A stretch of 49,182 nt of DNA from Phycisphaerales bacterium (GTDB lineage Bacteria; Planctomycetota; Phycisphaerae; Phycisphaerales; SM1A02). The position numbers and the translations under genes were made by a program. This document shows, one piece after another, positions 37,623 to 46,009 of this stretch; position 1 is the first letter of the stretch; every line of letters starts with the position of its first letter. The notes beneath the pieces were generated by a model. It had not been told where the DNA came from, did not search any database, and worked only from the letters and a program-made list of their open reading frames with translations. Location of the stretch: contig JAKVBX010000006.1 of assembly GCA_022446795.1 (NCBI GenBank), positions 1 to 49,182 of the forward strand. The letters are read 5' to 3'.

Positions 37623-39407
37623 ATGCCCATTCGACGCCTTCCAGCGCTCCTGGTGAACCAGATTGCCGCCGGCGAGGTCGTGGAGCGCCCCGCCAGCGTC
37701 ATCAAGGAACTGATCGAGAACGCGATCGACGCCGAGGCGAATCACATCGAGGTGGCGATTGATCGAGGTGGAATCGAGCGCATCCAGGTCGTCGACGATG
37801 GCTGCGGCATTCCCACCGACGAGTTGGAACTGGCCCTCGCGGCGCATGCCACGAGCAAGATCACGGCGCCGGACGACCTGGACGGGGTCTCGACCATGGG
37901 ATTCCGGGGCGAGGCCCTGGCGTCCATCACATCCGTGGCCCGGGTCGAGATCCGAAGCCGGACGCCCGGGGCCGAGTGCGCCTCGGTCATCGAAGGCGAG
38001 GGTGATCGTCGCGATGGTCCCCGGCCCGTGGCCGGTCCATTGGGAACGACCGTCAGCGTGCACCAGCTTTTCGGACACGTGCCCGCTCGTCGCAAGTTCC
38101 TGAAGTCCGAGGTGGCCGAAGCGAGGCGGATCTCCCGGATCGTGCAGCGCTTGGCGATGTCCCATCCGGACGTGAGCTTCAGCCTCCAGTCCAACGGCCG
38201 CACGACGCTTGATCTGCCTCGTCGCGACACCTCGCGCCGACGCATTCTCGATGTGATGGGGCCGGAACTCGACGAGCAGATGCTGGACCTCGACGTGGAA
38301 CGCGAGGGCATCCGCCTGTGGGGACTCGTGGGTCGACCCGAGGTGGCCCGACCCACCAGCCAGCACCAGCAGTTCTATCTCAATGGCCGACCCATCACGG
38401 ATCGCTCGCTCTCGCATGCGCTTCGCGAGGCATACCGCGGCCTGATCGAACCAGCCCGCTATCCCACGGCGATCATCTTCATCCAGATGGACCCGTCCCG
38501 GGTGGACGTCAACGTGCACCCGGCCAAGACGGAAGTCCGCTTCCGGGATGATCGACTGCTGCACTCGACCATCCGTCGTGGCATCGTCGAGTGCCTGCAG
38601 GCCGCGGACCTGACGCCGAGCCTGGCACTTCCATCAGGTGAACCCTCGACCACCCGACCAGCCTTGTTCGGGTCCGGTGGGGGACGGATGCCGTCATCGT
38701 CATCACCACCGCGTTCCTCCGCCTCGCCCGCGACGCCATCGGGTCCCCGGGGCTTTGCCATCGAAGAGGTCCGCCGGATCTCCGAGGACGTGTCCCGCAT
38801 TCCTGCGGCCGCACCCATTCCCCGGCCATTGCCCATGGGGACGGCACTGCAGGTGCACAAGACCTTCGTGGTGACCGAGGACGCGGATGGTCTCGTCATC
38901 ATCGATCAGCACGCCCTGCATGAGCGGGTCATGTTCGAGCGGTTGCTGGAGCGGGCTTCTTCCGGTCCCCTGCCCTCGCAACGGCTGCTCGTGCCCGAGA
39001 CCATCGATGCCGTTGAGACGCACTTCGACGGATTGGAACGCCTGAAACCACTACTGGAACGGCTCGGTCTTGATGCCACGCCATCGGGCCCCCGGAGCAT
39101 CGCGATTCATGCCGTGCCCGCGCTCCTGTTGGAGCGGAAGGTCTCGGTACCGCCCTTCGTCAGTGATCTGCTGGAGCGGGCCGCCGATCTCAACGTCGCC
39201 GACGAGGAAGAAGCCCTGCGTGAAGTCCTCGACATGATGGCCTGCAAGGCGGCGATCAAGGCCGGCGATCACCTGACGGACCAGGAACTGGCGGACCTGC
39301 TGGAGATGCGGGAGGCCGTCGAGCGGTCCAGCAACTGTCCGCATGGTCGTCCCACCTCGCTGCGGCTGAGCATGGAACATCTCGAGCGACAGTTCGGTCG
39401 TCGGTGA
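37623..39407 (+). CDS. mutL: DNA mismatch repair protein MutL (endonuclease type)
   Basis: 594 residues. The GHKL ATPase N-terminus has IAAGEVVERPASVIKEL, DDGCGI and GFRGEALASI. A Ser/Pro-rich linker (about 340-390) connects to the C-terminal domain. That domain keeps the metal-dependent nicking motif DQHALHE-x4-E (428-439), the ACKAAIKAGD element and CPHGRP. Together these show MutL that nicks DNA itself, as in bacteria without MutH. mutS is not in the window. It is convergent with moaD, with 8 nt between. Confidence 0.97.
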   Translation: MPIRRLPALLVNQIAAGEVVERPASVIKELIENAIDAEANHIEVAIDRGGIERIQVVDDGCGIPTDELELALAAHATSKITAPDDLDGVSTMGFRGEALASITSVARVEIRSRTPGAECASVIEGEGDRRDGPRPVAGPLGTTVSVHQLFGHVPARRKFLKSEVAEARRISRIVQRLAMSHPDVSFSLQSNGRTTLDLPRRDTSRRRILDVMGPELDEQMLDLDVEREGIRLWGLVGRPEVARPTSQHQQFYLNGRPITDRSLSHALREAYRGLIEPARYPTAIIFIQMDPSRVDVNVHPAKTEVRFRDDRLLHSTIRRGIVECLQAADLTPSLALPSGEPSTTRPALFGSGGGRMPSSSSPPRSSASPATPSGPRGFAIEEVRRISEDVSRIPAAAPIPRPLPMGTALQVHKTFVVTEDADGLVIIDQHALHERVMFERLLERASSGPLPSQRLLVPETIDAVETHFDGLERLKPLLERLGLDATPSGPRSIAIHAVPALLLERKVSVPPFVSDLLERAADLNVADEEEALREVLDMMACKAAIKAGDHLTDQELADLLEMREAVERSSNCPHGRPTSLRLSMEHLERQFGRR

Positions 39408-39415
39408 GCGACTGG

Positions 39416-39673
39416 TCAACCACCGCTGACCGGTGGAAGCAACGCAAGCGTATCCCCGTCCGAGAGCGTGGTCTGTCGATTCACGATGCGGTCGTTGCAG
39501 GCGAAGGCGATGGTGTCCTGCAGCGCGACCAGGTCCGGGTAGGACTGGACCAGTGCATTCCAGGCATCGCTCACGGTGGAACCGTCATCGATGGTGATCG
39601 AGGTTGATTCACGCCCCATGGCATCGGTGACCGCCGCAAACGGCTGGATGCAGATGGTGATCGAGTCGCTCAT
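39416..39673 (-). CDS. moaD: MoaD-like sulfur carrier (molybdopterin synthase small subunit)
   Basis: 85 residues with a ubiquitin-like pattern and the C-terminal Gly-Gly (PPVSGG) that becomes a thiocarboxylate and donates sulfur to precursor Z. Its ATG overlaps the moeA stop as ATGA, so the two are translated together. The pairing with moeA makes molybdenum-cofactor synthesis more likely than ThiS-type thiazole synthesis. The large subunit gene moaE is not in the window. Confidence 0.88.
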   Translation of the reverse strand: MSDSITICIQPFAAVTDAMGRESTSITIDDGSTVSDAWNALVQSYPDLVALQDTIAFACNDRIVNRQTTLSDGDTLALLPPVSGG

Positions 39674-40866
39674 GGCCAGGGCATCCAGGTGACTTCGGTC
39701 CCGGCGGTGATCGCATCGGCGCCAGCCGCCAGGTCAACCAGTCCAATGGTGCCGGCGGCGTGGGCCAGGTCACCGGAGCCCTGCCACGTCGGAACATGCA
39801 GGTGTCCCTCGGAATCACGCGTGACTGGTCGGAAGCGTCGCCGTCGTGCATTGCGGGCGGCATCACTGCCAAGGACACCACGTGTCCAGGGCAGTTGCGG
39901 TGGGGCCCCCTGCAGCATCAGGAACAACGGCCAGGCGAACAGGCAGGCGGTGCACAGGGCGGACACCGGGTTGCCCGGCAGGGACAGGATCGGTCGTTCC
40001 TCGCCGACAGCGCCGATCGACGCCACCTGGATGGGGCGGCCGGGTTGGATCGCGGCGCCCCGGAGCACGATGGACGCGTCCATGGCATCGATGGCATCAC
40101 GAAAGGCATCACGAGCACCGGCACTGATTCCGCCGATGGTCACGATCACGTCGCTCGTGGCGTTCTGCAGGACGTCACGCGTGTGATCCGGATCATCCGG
40201 CAGCAGCGCGGACTCGACGACCCGGGCGCCCATGCGAGCCAGCAGATCAGTCACCATCGGCAGGTTGCTGTTGCGGACCTGGTGGGGCTCTGGCAGGACC
40301 TCGATCGGAATGATCTCATCCCCGGAAGAGAGAATCGTCACCGTGGGTTGTGTCCTCACAACGACCGTCGATTGACCCACGGCAGCGGCCAGTCCGATCT
40401 CCGCGGCGCCCAGTCGGGTTCCCTCGTGAACCAGTTCGGCGCCCTCGGCAGCATCGCTGCCTCGCCGGTGAATGGACTGGCCCGGCACCGGGTGCTCATG
40501 AAAGGTGACGGGGTCCCCCCGGTCGGTCCACTCGTGAGGGACCACGGCATCGAGTGATGCCGGGACCGGCGCGCCGGTGGCGATTCCGATGCAGGAGCCC
40601 TCGGGGACATCCGGCATCGAGGGATCACCGGCGGCAATGAAGCCCACGCTGGGCAGCGGTGTTCCGGCGTCCAGGTCGGCAGTGCGAAGGGCATAGCCAT
40701 CCATGGCGGCCCGATCGAAGGGAGGCAGGTCACGGTCAGCGGTGATCGTCCCGGCCAGGATGCGATCACTCGCCTGGTCCAGGCAGATTCGTTCGGTACT
40801 GGTGGGATGCCAGGGACCGTTGCACAGCGCGGCCAGGGCCTCGGGATAGTCCGGCAGGGGTGCCAT
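39670..40866 (-). CDS. moeA: Molybdopterin molybdotransferase MoeA
   Basis: 398 residues. It inserts molybdate into adenylylated molybdopterin. The conserved N-terminal PPFDRAAMDGYA, the TGAPVPASLDAVV segment, SSGDEI, GGISAGARD and LPGNPVSA loops are all present, in the family's order. A TAGGGT box lies 9 nt before the ATG, with no Shine-Dalgarno, so it is transcribed apart from the pseudopilin gene ending 28 nt upstream. Coupled to moaD downstream. Confidence 0.95.
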   Translation of the reverse strand: MAPLPDYPEALAALCNGPWHPTSTERICLDQASDRILAGTITADRDLPPFDRAAMDGYALRTADLDAGTPLPSVGFIAAGDPSMPDVPEGSCIGIATGAPVPASLDAVVPHEWTDRGDPVTFHEHPVPGQSIHRRGSDAAEGAELVHEGTRLGAAEIGLAAAVGQSTVVVRTQPTVTILSSGDEIIPIEVLPEPHQVRNSNLPMVTDLLARMGARVVESALLPDDPDHTRDVLQNATSDVIVTIGGISAGARDAFRDAIDAMDASIVLRGAAIQPGRPIQVASIGAVGEERPILSLPGNPVSALCTACLFAWPLFLMLQGAPPQLPWTRGVLGSDAARNARRRRFRPVTRDSEGHLHVPTWQGSGDLAHAAGTIGLVDLAAGADAITAGTEVTWMPWP

Positions 40867-40875
40867 CGGGGTCCC

Positions 40876-40881
40876 ACCCTA
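40876..40881 (-). promoter_or_regulatory. -10 box of a leaderless promoter (moeA)
   Basis: On the minus strand TAGGGT lies 9 nt before the ATG at 40866, between the pseudopilin stop and moeA. Confidence 0.45.
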
Positions 40882-40894
40882 CTCGCAAAGTCAA

Positions 40895-41713
40895 TCAGCG
40901 GGGGTCGTAGCGGGCGGCATCATCGGAGAGGAATCCGTTGCGTGGCCAGTCCATTGCGGACGTCATCCAATCGGGCAGTTCATCGAAGTGTTGCCCCTGG
41001 AAGGGGGTCGCGGAACGCTCCACGTGGCCGTCGATGCAGGCGAATGTCGTCGAGCCGGCGTAGTGGAATCCCTGGCATCCGGCATAGGCCGTGGACGCAT
41101 CCTGTGGAGAGGCATTCACCGGAGATCGCATGAACTTGTTGGCCCCGTTCCGCCAACTGCCTACGCCGAACAGGGCCGTCGTTCCGCTCCGTCGGCACTG
41201 GGCCAGCGTGAGCGAGACCCCGCCGTCGAGGTTGTCCTTCTCGACCAGGAAGTCCCAACTGCCACCAGGTTGTCCCCAGGGCAGTCGGCCCTCGGCGGCA
41301 ATGAACGCCACGTTGTAGTTGTATCCAGTGAACGGATCACCTTCCCAGTTCGATGGCCCGGTGAACCCGGGGCACTGCAGAACCTCGCCGGGATGATCCG
41401 TGTAGGTCCACAGCAGGCCAGGGACCACGGTTCCATCGGGTTGGCGCCAGTAGTCCCATGCCCGGACGTCGCCGCTGTTGGCATCATCATTGGTGCCATG
41501 CAGCAACGCTGGTGGGAAGTGGCCGCGATGGTGGGTGGCGTACACGATCGCCGCCCGGGCCATGACCCGGAGGTTGCTTCGACAACGGGTCTGGCGAGCG
41601 TGGTCGTCGAGATGGCCGAGCGCGGGCACCAGTCCACCGATGAGCAGGGCGATGATCGCGATCACGACCACAAGTTCGATGAGGCTGAAGCCACGGGTGG
41701 ATCGGTTGGTCAC
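40895..41713 (-). CDS. Type II pseudopilin-like protein (H-X9-DG family-like)
   Basis: 272 residues. GFSLIELVVVIAIIALL at 8-24 is the class III signal: prepilin peptidase would cut after G8, leaving F1 and the conserved E5. The C-terminal domain has FHYAGSTTFACIDGHVE, close to the H-X9-DG motif of planctomycete prepilin-like proteins, with one extra residue between His and Asp-Gly. The GTG start at 41713 overlaps the upstream TGA as GTGA and has AAGGAG 8 nt before it; a GTG at 41722 is less well placed. It is the second gene of the cobalamin-riboswitch operon. Confidence 0.87.
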   Translation of the reverse strand: MTNRSTRGFSLIELVVVIAIIALLIGGLVPALGHLDDHARQTRCRSNLRVMARAAIVYATHHRGHFPPALLHGTNDDANSGDVRAWDYWRQPDGTVVPGLLWTYTDHPGEVLQCPGFTGPSNWEGDPFTGYNYNVAFIAAEGRLPWGQPGGSWDFLVEKDNLDGGVSLTLAQCRRSGTTALFGVGSWRNGANKFMRSPVNASPQDASTAYAGCQGFHYAGSTTFACIDGHVERSATPFQGQHFDELPDWMTSAMDWPRNGFLSDDAARYDPR

Positions 41714-42627
41714 GAGCTCCACTCCTTCAGCAGGGACAGCAGGTCGTTGACATCCACGGTGCCATCCTCGTTCACATCACCAGGGTCACCCGGGTCGACC
41801 GGACCCCAGGCCTCCAGCATGAGGAGCAGGTCATTGACGCCGACGGTGCCGTCGCCATCAAGATCGGCGGCCAGTCGCGGAGGGATGTCGACGATGGCAT
41901 CGATCTCGGGCGTGAGCAGTGCGTCTACTGCGACATCGATCCGGACGAACCGCACCTGGTCGATCGACACCGAGGCCAGGTCGATGCCGACACCTCCGGC
42001 CGATTGCCCATAGGCGGATAGCACGTCTTCCCAGCCTGCACCGACCAGGTCGGCCCAGTCCAGTGCAGGATCCATCGGCATCAGCGGATCGGCGGCGTCC
42101 TGTCCGGGCTCCACGGCGTAGGGGTCGACGTCGCGCCACGCGAGCGTCGGCCAGGCGTGGTCGGCAAGGCAATCCGGCACGGACATCCAGGTGATCCCGT
42201 CCACGCTCAGCGAGATGTCACCACCATCGGCCCCGAAGAGACCAGCGACGACCCCGGCGGGATAGGCACCGTCAATGAAGCCCGCGTTGCCGAAGATGAC
42301 CAGGTCGATGCCGAAGGGATTGTCTGGGTGATCTTCGATCGGTTCGTCAAAGGCCAACACGAGGTGACCCCCGGCGCCAATGGAAACCAGTTCGACCGGC
42401 GTCCAGGCCGGCTGGAACGGTGAGACGACACCTGGGTCGACGCCCTCGCCGGAGTATTGCTCCGGTGGGCCAAGGGTGGTCGCGGGGTTGTCATAGCCCG
42501 GCGCGCCACCGATGCCTGGGTCATGGGAAATGACCTCGTCAGCCCAGGGGTCGGGGACGCCCGAGGCTGCTGGGCCAGCCAGCGCCGCGATCGCTGTGGT
42601 CAGGACAAACGTGTTCAAGGCCTTCAT
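41710..42627 (-). CDS. Exported dockerin-tailed protein under B12 riboswitch control
   Basis: 305 residues. A signal peptide (cleavage near 22) is followed by a beta-rich domain of about 220 residues with PGYDNPATTLGPP, IGAGGHLVLAFDEPI and FGIDLVIFGNAGFID, a pattern I have seen only as 'cell surface protein'. The final 55 residues are a dockerin-like pair (DLDGDGTVGVNDLL, DVNEDGTVDVNDLL). Start 42627 is supported by AAGGAGGG 10 nt upstream; the longer frame runs into the riboswitch. A complete cobalamin riboswitch lies in its leader, so expression should fall when B12 is plentiful. A role in B12 capture at the surface is inferred from this. Confidence 0.85.
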   Translation of the reverse strand: MKALNTFVLTTAIAALAGPAASGVPDPWADEVISHDPGIGGAPGYDNPATTLGPPEQYSGEGVDPGVVSPFQPAWTPVELVSIGAGGHLVLAFDEPIEDHPDNPFGIDLVIFGNAGFIDGAYPAGVVAGLFGADGGDISLSVDGITWMSVPDCLADHAWPTLAWRDVDPYAVEPGQDAADPLMPMDPALDWADLVGAGWEDVLSAYGQSAGGVGIDLASVSIDQVRFVRIDVAVDALLTPEIDAIVDIPPRLAADLDGDGTVGVNDLLLMLEAWGPVDPGDPGDVNEDGTVDVNDLLSLLKEWSS

Positions 42628-42784
42628 GGCCGCTGCACCCTCCTTGGGCCCCGATGCGCGCGGGGCGGACTCGCTGGGCGGTCCCGGGCGGGGGTGGCAG
42701 GGGAGCAGGCGGCGAGCACACCACCTTCGTGGAGGCTCGATGCCCAATACCCGTTTACGGTCCCGCGCGGGCTCGGACAAATCA

Positions 42785-42987
42785 GGCGAGGGCAGGTCTT
42801 CCGGCTCCGGGCAGCGTGCCAGCCTTCCCACCCGAGTCGGGCAGTGGCGATTTGGCACGGTGCGGGTCCTGCGATCGAGGTCCCGCGTATCCCGTTACGG
42901 CGGCGCGTCCGCGGCGGCTTTTCACCGCCTTCCCTCAGGATGGTCGAGGCGGGGTCCGGTCTTGGACCCTTCGTCGACACCCTCGCC
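42785..42987 (-). promoter_or_regulatory. Cobalamin riboswitch aptamer
   Basis: On the minus strand the hallmark elements of the cobalamin riboswitch occur in order. P1 is GGCGAGGG (42980-42987) paired with CCCTCGCC (42785-42792). Then come a GGGTCC/GGACCC hairpin, the core GGGAAGGCGGTGAAAAGCC, the GCGGACGCGCC segment, the GCCACTG box and the B12 box AGCCGGAAGACCTGCC. The 158-nt segment from here to the ATG has no T-run after a hairpin, so control is probably at translation. Confidence 0.95.
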
Positions 42988-42993
42988 GGGGGG

Positions 42994-42999
42994 AGTATA
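42994..42999 (-). promoter_or_regulatory. -10 box of the B12-riboswitch operon
   Basis: TATACT lies 6 nt before the first base of the riboswitch P1 stem, so transcription would start at the aptamer itself. No TTG-type -35 is visible at the right distance. The further stretch to 43186 holds nothing that I recognise. Confidence 0.6.
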
Positions 43000-43186
43000 T
43001 CCCCCCCTGGGACACCCTTGGGACTGATGAGGGCAGCAGGGGCGGATCAGGGGTGGCGGATGGCGGTCGCAGAGCCCGATATCGAGGGCCGATTCACGGG
43101 TTCAAGCGGGTGCGGTCGGTCGTGGTGGAGCCGCCCCGAGCAGGGCCCTGAATCGGGCCTGGAGGCCACGAAACGGGGGTGGTTCA

Positions 43187-43216
43187 TTGACACTGCAAGT
43201 GGCTCCGGGATAGCAT
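43187..43216 (+). promoter_or_regulatory. Promoter of the HEAT-repeat protein gene
   Basis: A consensus TTGACA (43187-43192), an 18-nt spacer and TAGCAT (43211-43216). The leader is about 80 nt. Confidence 0.7.
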
Positions 43217-43301
43217 CGCCGGACTCCCCGGAGGTCGTTGTCAGGCCTGTCCGTTGTCACCACTGACCAATCGAGTTGTGAACGCTCGAGGAGCGCTCTT
43301 G

Positions 43302-45470
43302 ATGGGCATCATTTCCCCGATTCGGAACCTGAGTCTGCAACTGGTCGCCATCCTTCTGGTGGTGCTTTCGAGCACCGTCCCGGCGGCTGCGCAGGAGAAT
43401 GATCCCGCGACCAACCTCGAGGACTTCGTCCACTACGCCCTCGTCGCGAACGTGCAGATGGCCGAGGCACACGCCCAGGCACTGCTCAACAGCGTCACCG
43501 ACGAACAACTGGCGGAACTCGTGGACGACCAGCCAGCGCTTCGTGATCGGCTGGCCCGGGCCCTGGACTGGGGCCGACGCGTTCCCGAGATGGAACAGAC
43601 CGTCAGTGAACTGGCCCATCGCATCGAGGCCGGCCGGCTGGCCCTGGGGCACAGCCCCAAGCGGATCGCCGAGGCCATCAAGATGCTCGGGGGAACCAAC
43701 CGTGATCAATTGGTCGCCCGCGGGCGACTGGTGGCGGCCGGTGAATACGCCGTGCCGGATCTCATCCAGGTAATCGCCGACGACAAGACGGACGAACGCG
43801 TTCGCTGGAATGCTGAGCAGATCGTCCAGGAAATCGGCCGGGAGGCCGTGACCCCGGTCACCGTCGCCATTCCGCGTGTCGGCCCGGAAGACCAGCGTCG
43901 ACTGATCGAGATCCTTGATCGAATCGGCTATCTGCACGCGGCGCCTGCCCTGGCGGATGTTGCCGCGGACGAGTCCAACCCATCATCGACTCGCGAGGCG
44001 GCTCGCCGGGCCCTGGATCGCCTGGGTGTTTCACCCGACGCGTCCTCGGGCGAACTGTATTCCGAACTCTCTCGGATGTACTTTGACGAGCGTGACGAGT
44101 TGATCGCCCGTCCCCTGAATTCCGTGAACAACATCTGGGTCTGGGATGATCATGGCGGGTTGATGACCCAGCCGGTTCCCACGCGGCTGTATGCCCCGAT
44201 CATGGCGATGCGGTCCGCTCAGCATGCCCTCAGCCATGAGCCCTCCGACCAGTCCGCCCTGGCGATCTACGTGGCGTCCAACCTTCGCCGCGAGAATCGT
44301 CTCAATGGTCAGGAAGATCCGTACTTCGGAGACATGACCTACTCCCCGCAGTTCCATGCGACCGTGCACGGACCTGGCATCGGCCAGGACGTCCTGGTGC
44401 TGGGACTCGACAGTGGTGACACCCCGTTGGTCCGCGACGCCCTGTCCGGCCTCGCGGCGACATCGGGTCAGTCCAACCTGTTCGGCCGATACGCCGGGCG
44501 GGAACCGTTGGTAGACGCCCTCCAGTACCCCGATCGTCGTGTGCAGTTCGACTCGGCCCTCATTCTGGCCCGCGCCCTGCCCGATCAGCCGTTCGCGGCA
44601 TCCAACCGCGTGATCCCGCTGCTGGCTTCGGCCGTGCGGACCGGTGGTGAGGAGTACGCGATCGTCGTCGCCAATTCGCCCGAGGATCGTGAAGTTGCCT
44701 TCAAGCGACTGGAGTCCATGGGCTTCACCGTCGTGGGCAGCGATCGATCGGTCGCTCGCCTCGCCGATGCCATCAGCCAGGCCCCGGGCATCGACCTGGC
44801 CTACGTGCAGCCTGGCACCATGGCTGGCGCCGAATCCACGCTCGAGGCCATGCGGACGACTTCCGGCACGGTCAACACGCCGGTTCTCTTCGCCGTTCCC
44901 ACGGTGGATCTTCCTGCGTACCACACGCAGTTCGATCGCGACGTCCGCGTCGGTCTGATGCGAGCGGGTGCCTCCGATCAGGCGGTCACCGCCTCCGTTG
45001 ATTCCCTGCTCAAGGATGCTGCTGGCGGCCGGATGACCGGTGTCGATGCTGACATCTACGCCATCGAGTCCCTGGATGCCTTGAAGGGGATCGCGACGGT
45101 GCGACCAAAGGCCTATTCCATCGCCGATGCCGAGCCGGCCTTGATCGAGGCCCTCGCGGAGCGGCAGGACGCGAGTCGACTGATGGTCGCCGAGATCCTG
45201 GCGCACATCGATTCGCCCGATGCCCAGCGAGCCATCTTCAATGCGGCGTTGTCCTCCACGGCGGGGGACGACCGCGTACCTCTCCTGGACTACACGGCGG
45301 CGTCCATCCGTCGGTTCGGTGATCATGCGACGGACGCCCAGGCCGCGGAACTGAAGCAGATGATTGCTTCGGCCACCGGGGAAGAGGCTGATGCCGCAGC
45401 CCGCGTCATGGGTGCCCTGAACCGTCCGGATACACACGTCAGTCACCTGTCCGCGGGATCGGGGTCCTGA
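43302..45470 (+). CDS. Exported HEAT-repeat protein
   Basis: 722 residues. Start 43302 gives a signal peptide (cleavage after AAAQ, near 30) and has GGAG 8 nt upstream; a TTG at 43254 would add 16 residues. Residues about 130-260 carry HEAT-like helical repeats (VPDLIQVIADDKTDERVRWNA, AAPALADVAADES...). Later HEAT-like helices appear near 360-460 and 620-700. Between them, about 465-560, an alpha/beta segment (FTVVGSDRSVARLADAI...TPVLFAVPT) resembles a degenerate receiver/Rossmann fold without clear phosphoacceptor residues. Such proteins act as scaffolds; the partner is unknown. tRNA-Thr follows 15 nt later. Confidence 0.78.
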   Translation: MGIISPIRNLSLQLVAILLVVLSSTVPAAAQENDPATNLEDFVHYALVANVQMAEAHAQALLNSVTDEQLAELVDDQPALRDRLARALDWGRRVPEMEQTVSELAHRIEAGRLALGHSPKRIAEAIKMLGGTNRDQLVARGRLVAAGEYAVPDLIQVIADDKTDERVRWNAEQIVQEIGREAVTPVTVAIPRVGPEDQRRLIEILDRIGYLHAAPALADVAADESNPSSTREAARRALDRLGVSPDASSGELYSELSRMYFDERDELIARPLNSVNNIWVWDDHGGLMTQPVPTRLYAPIMAMRSAQHALSHEPSDQSALAIYVASNLRRENRLNGQEDPYFGDMTYSPQFHATVHGPGIGQDVLVLGLDSGDTPLVRDALSGLAATSGQSNLFGRYAGREPLVDALQYPDRRVQFDSALILARALPDQPFAASNRVIPLLASAVRTGGEEYAIVVANSPEDREVAFKRLESMGFTVVGSDRSVARLADAISQAPGIDLAYVQPGTMAGAESTLEAMRTTSGTVNTPVLFAVPTVDLPAYHTQFDRDVRVGLMRAGASDQAVTASVDSLLKDAAGGRMTGVDADIYAIESLDALKGIATVRPKAYSIADAEPALIEALAERQDASRLMVAEILAHIDSPDAQRAIFNAALSSTAGDDRVPLLDYTAASIRRFGDHATDAQAAELKQMIASATGEEADAAARVMGALNRPDTHVSHLSAGSGS

Positions 45471-45485
45471 TTCGTCCAAATCTAC

Positions 45486-45558
45486 GCCGCCCTAGCTCAG
45501 TTGGTAGAGCGGAGCTTTCGTAAAGCTCAGGTCAGCGGTTCGAGTCCGCTGGGCGGCT
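45486..45558 (+). tRNA. tRNA-Thr (CGT)
   Basis: Complete cloverleaf: acceptor GCCGCCC/GGGCGGC, D-arm AGCTCAGTTGGTAGAGC, anticodon stem GAGCT/AGCTC with loop TTCGTAA (anticodon CGT, reading ACG), T-stem AGCGG/CCGCT with loop TTCGAGT, discriminator T. CCA is not encoded. No separate promoter is obvious, so it may be read through from the HEAT gene. Confidence 0.96.
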
Positions 45559-45568
45559 TTTCCGGTCC

Positions 45569-45594
45569 AACGCCGTGCTGCACCGCACGGCGTT
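45569..45594 (+). terminator. Terminator after tRNA-Thr
   Basis: A perfect 10-bp stem AACGCCGTGC/GCACGGCGTT with a 6-nt loop, starting 10 nt after the tRNA, followed by GTTCATTGT (weak T-run). Confidence 0.7.
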
Positions 45595-45665
45595 GTTCAT
45601 TGTGGGGGCGCCTCCCGGGGGAGGTGACAGGCCCGGCTCAACCGGACACGTGGAATGGGGCGGTC

Positions 45666-45671
45666 TACAAT
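45666..45671 (+). promoter_or_regulatory. -10 box of a leaderless promoter (DUF3817 gene)
   Basis: TACAAT lies 8 nt before the ATG at 45680; there is no Shine-Dalgarno. Confidence 0.55.
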
Positions 45672-45679
45672 GCCACGCC

Positions 45680-46009
45680 ATGACTGCAGTCAACCGGTCC
45701 TATCTCAAGTGGTTGATCATCCTCGGGATCGTCGAGGGGATCTCCACCCTTGTCCTGTTCTTCGTCGCCATGCCCCTGAAGTACTACGGCGGGCAGCCGA
45801 TGGCCGTCACGATTGCCGGTGGGATCCACGGTGTGCTCTTCATCGCCCTGGTCGCGATGTTCATCGTTGGGGCGAGCGCCGTGCCGCTGTCGACCCGCAT
45901 GGTGTGGTACGGGATCATCGGCGCGATCGTGCCCTTCGGACCGTTCGTGGTCGACGTGCCGCTCTACCGGATGCTCAAGGCGGCCGATCAGGGACAGGCT
46001 TCTCCGTAG
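45680..46009 (+). CDS. DUF3817-family membrane protein
   Basis: 109 residues with three predicted transmembrane helices. The conserved pattern EGISTLVLFFVAMPLKYYGGQP...GGIHGVLF identifies DUF3817, a family of small integral membrane proteins of unknown function often seen near transporters or as a domain of fusion proteins. Start 45680 is chosen because the frame upstream runs through the tRNA terminator and TACAAT lies 8 nt before the ATG. Its 3' end overlaps the convergent cytochrome gene by 22 nt. Confidence 0.88.
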   Translation: MTAVNRSYLKWLIILGIVEGISTLVLFFVAMPLKYYGGQPMAVTIAGGIHGVLFIALVAMFIVGASAVPLSTRMVWYGIIGAIVPFGPFVVDVPLYRMLKAADQGQASP

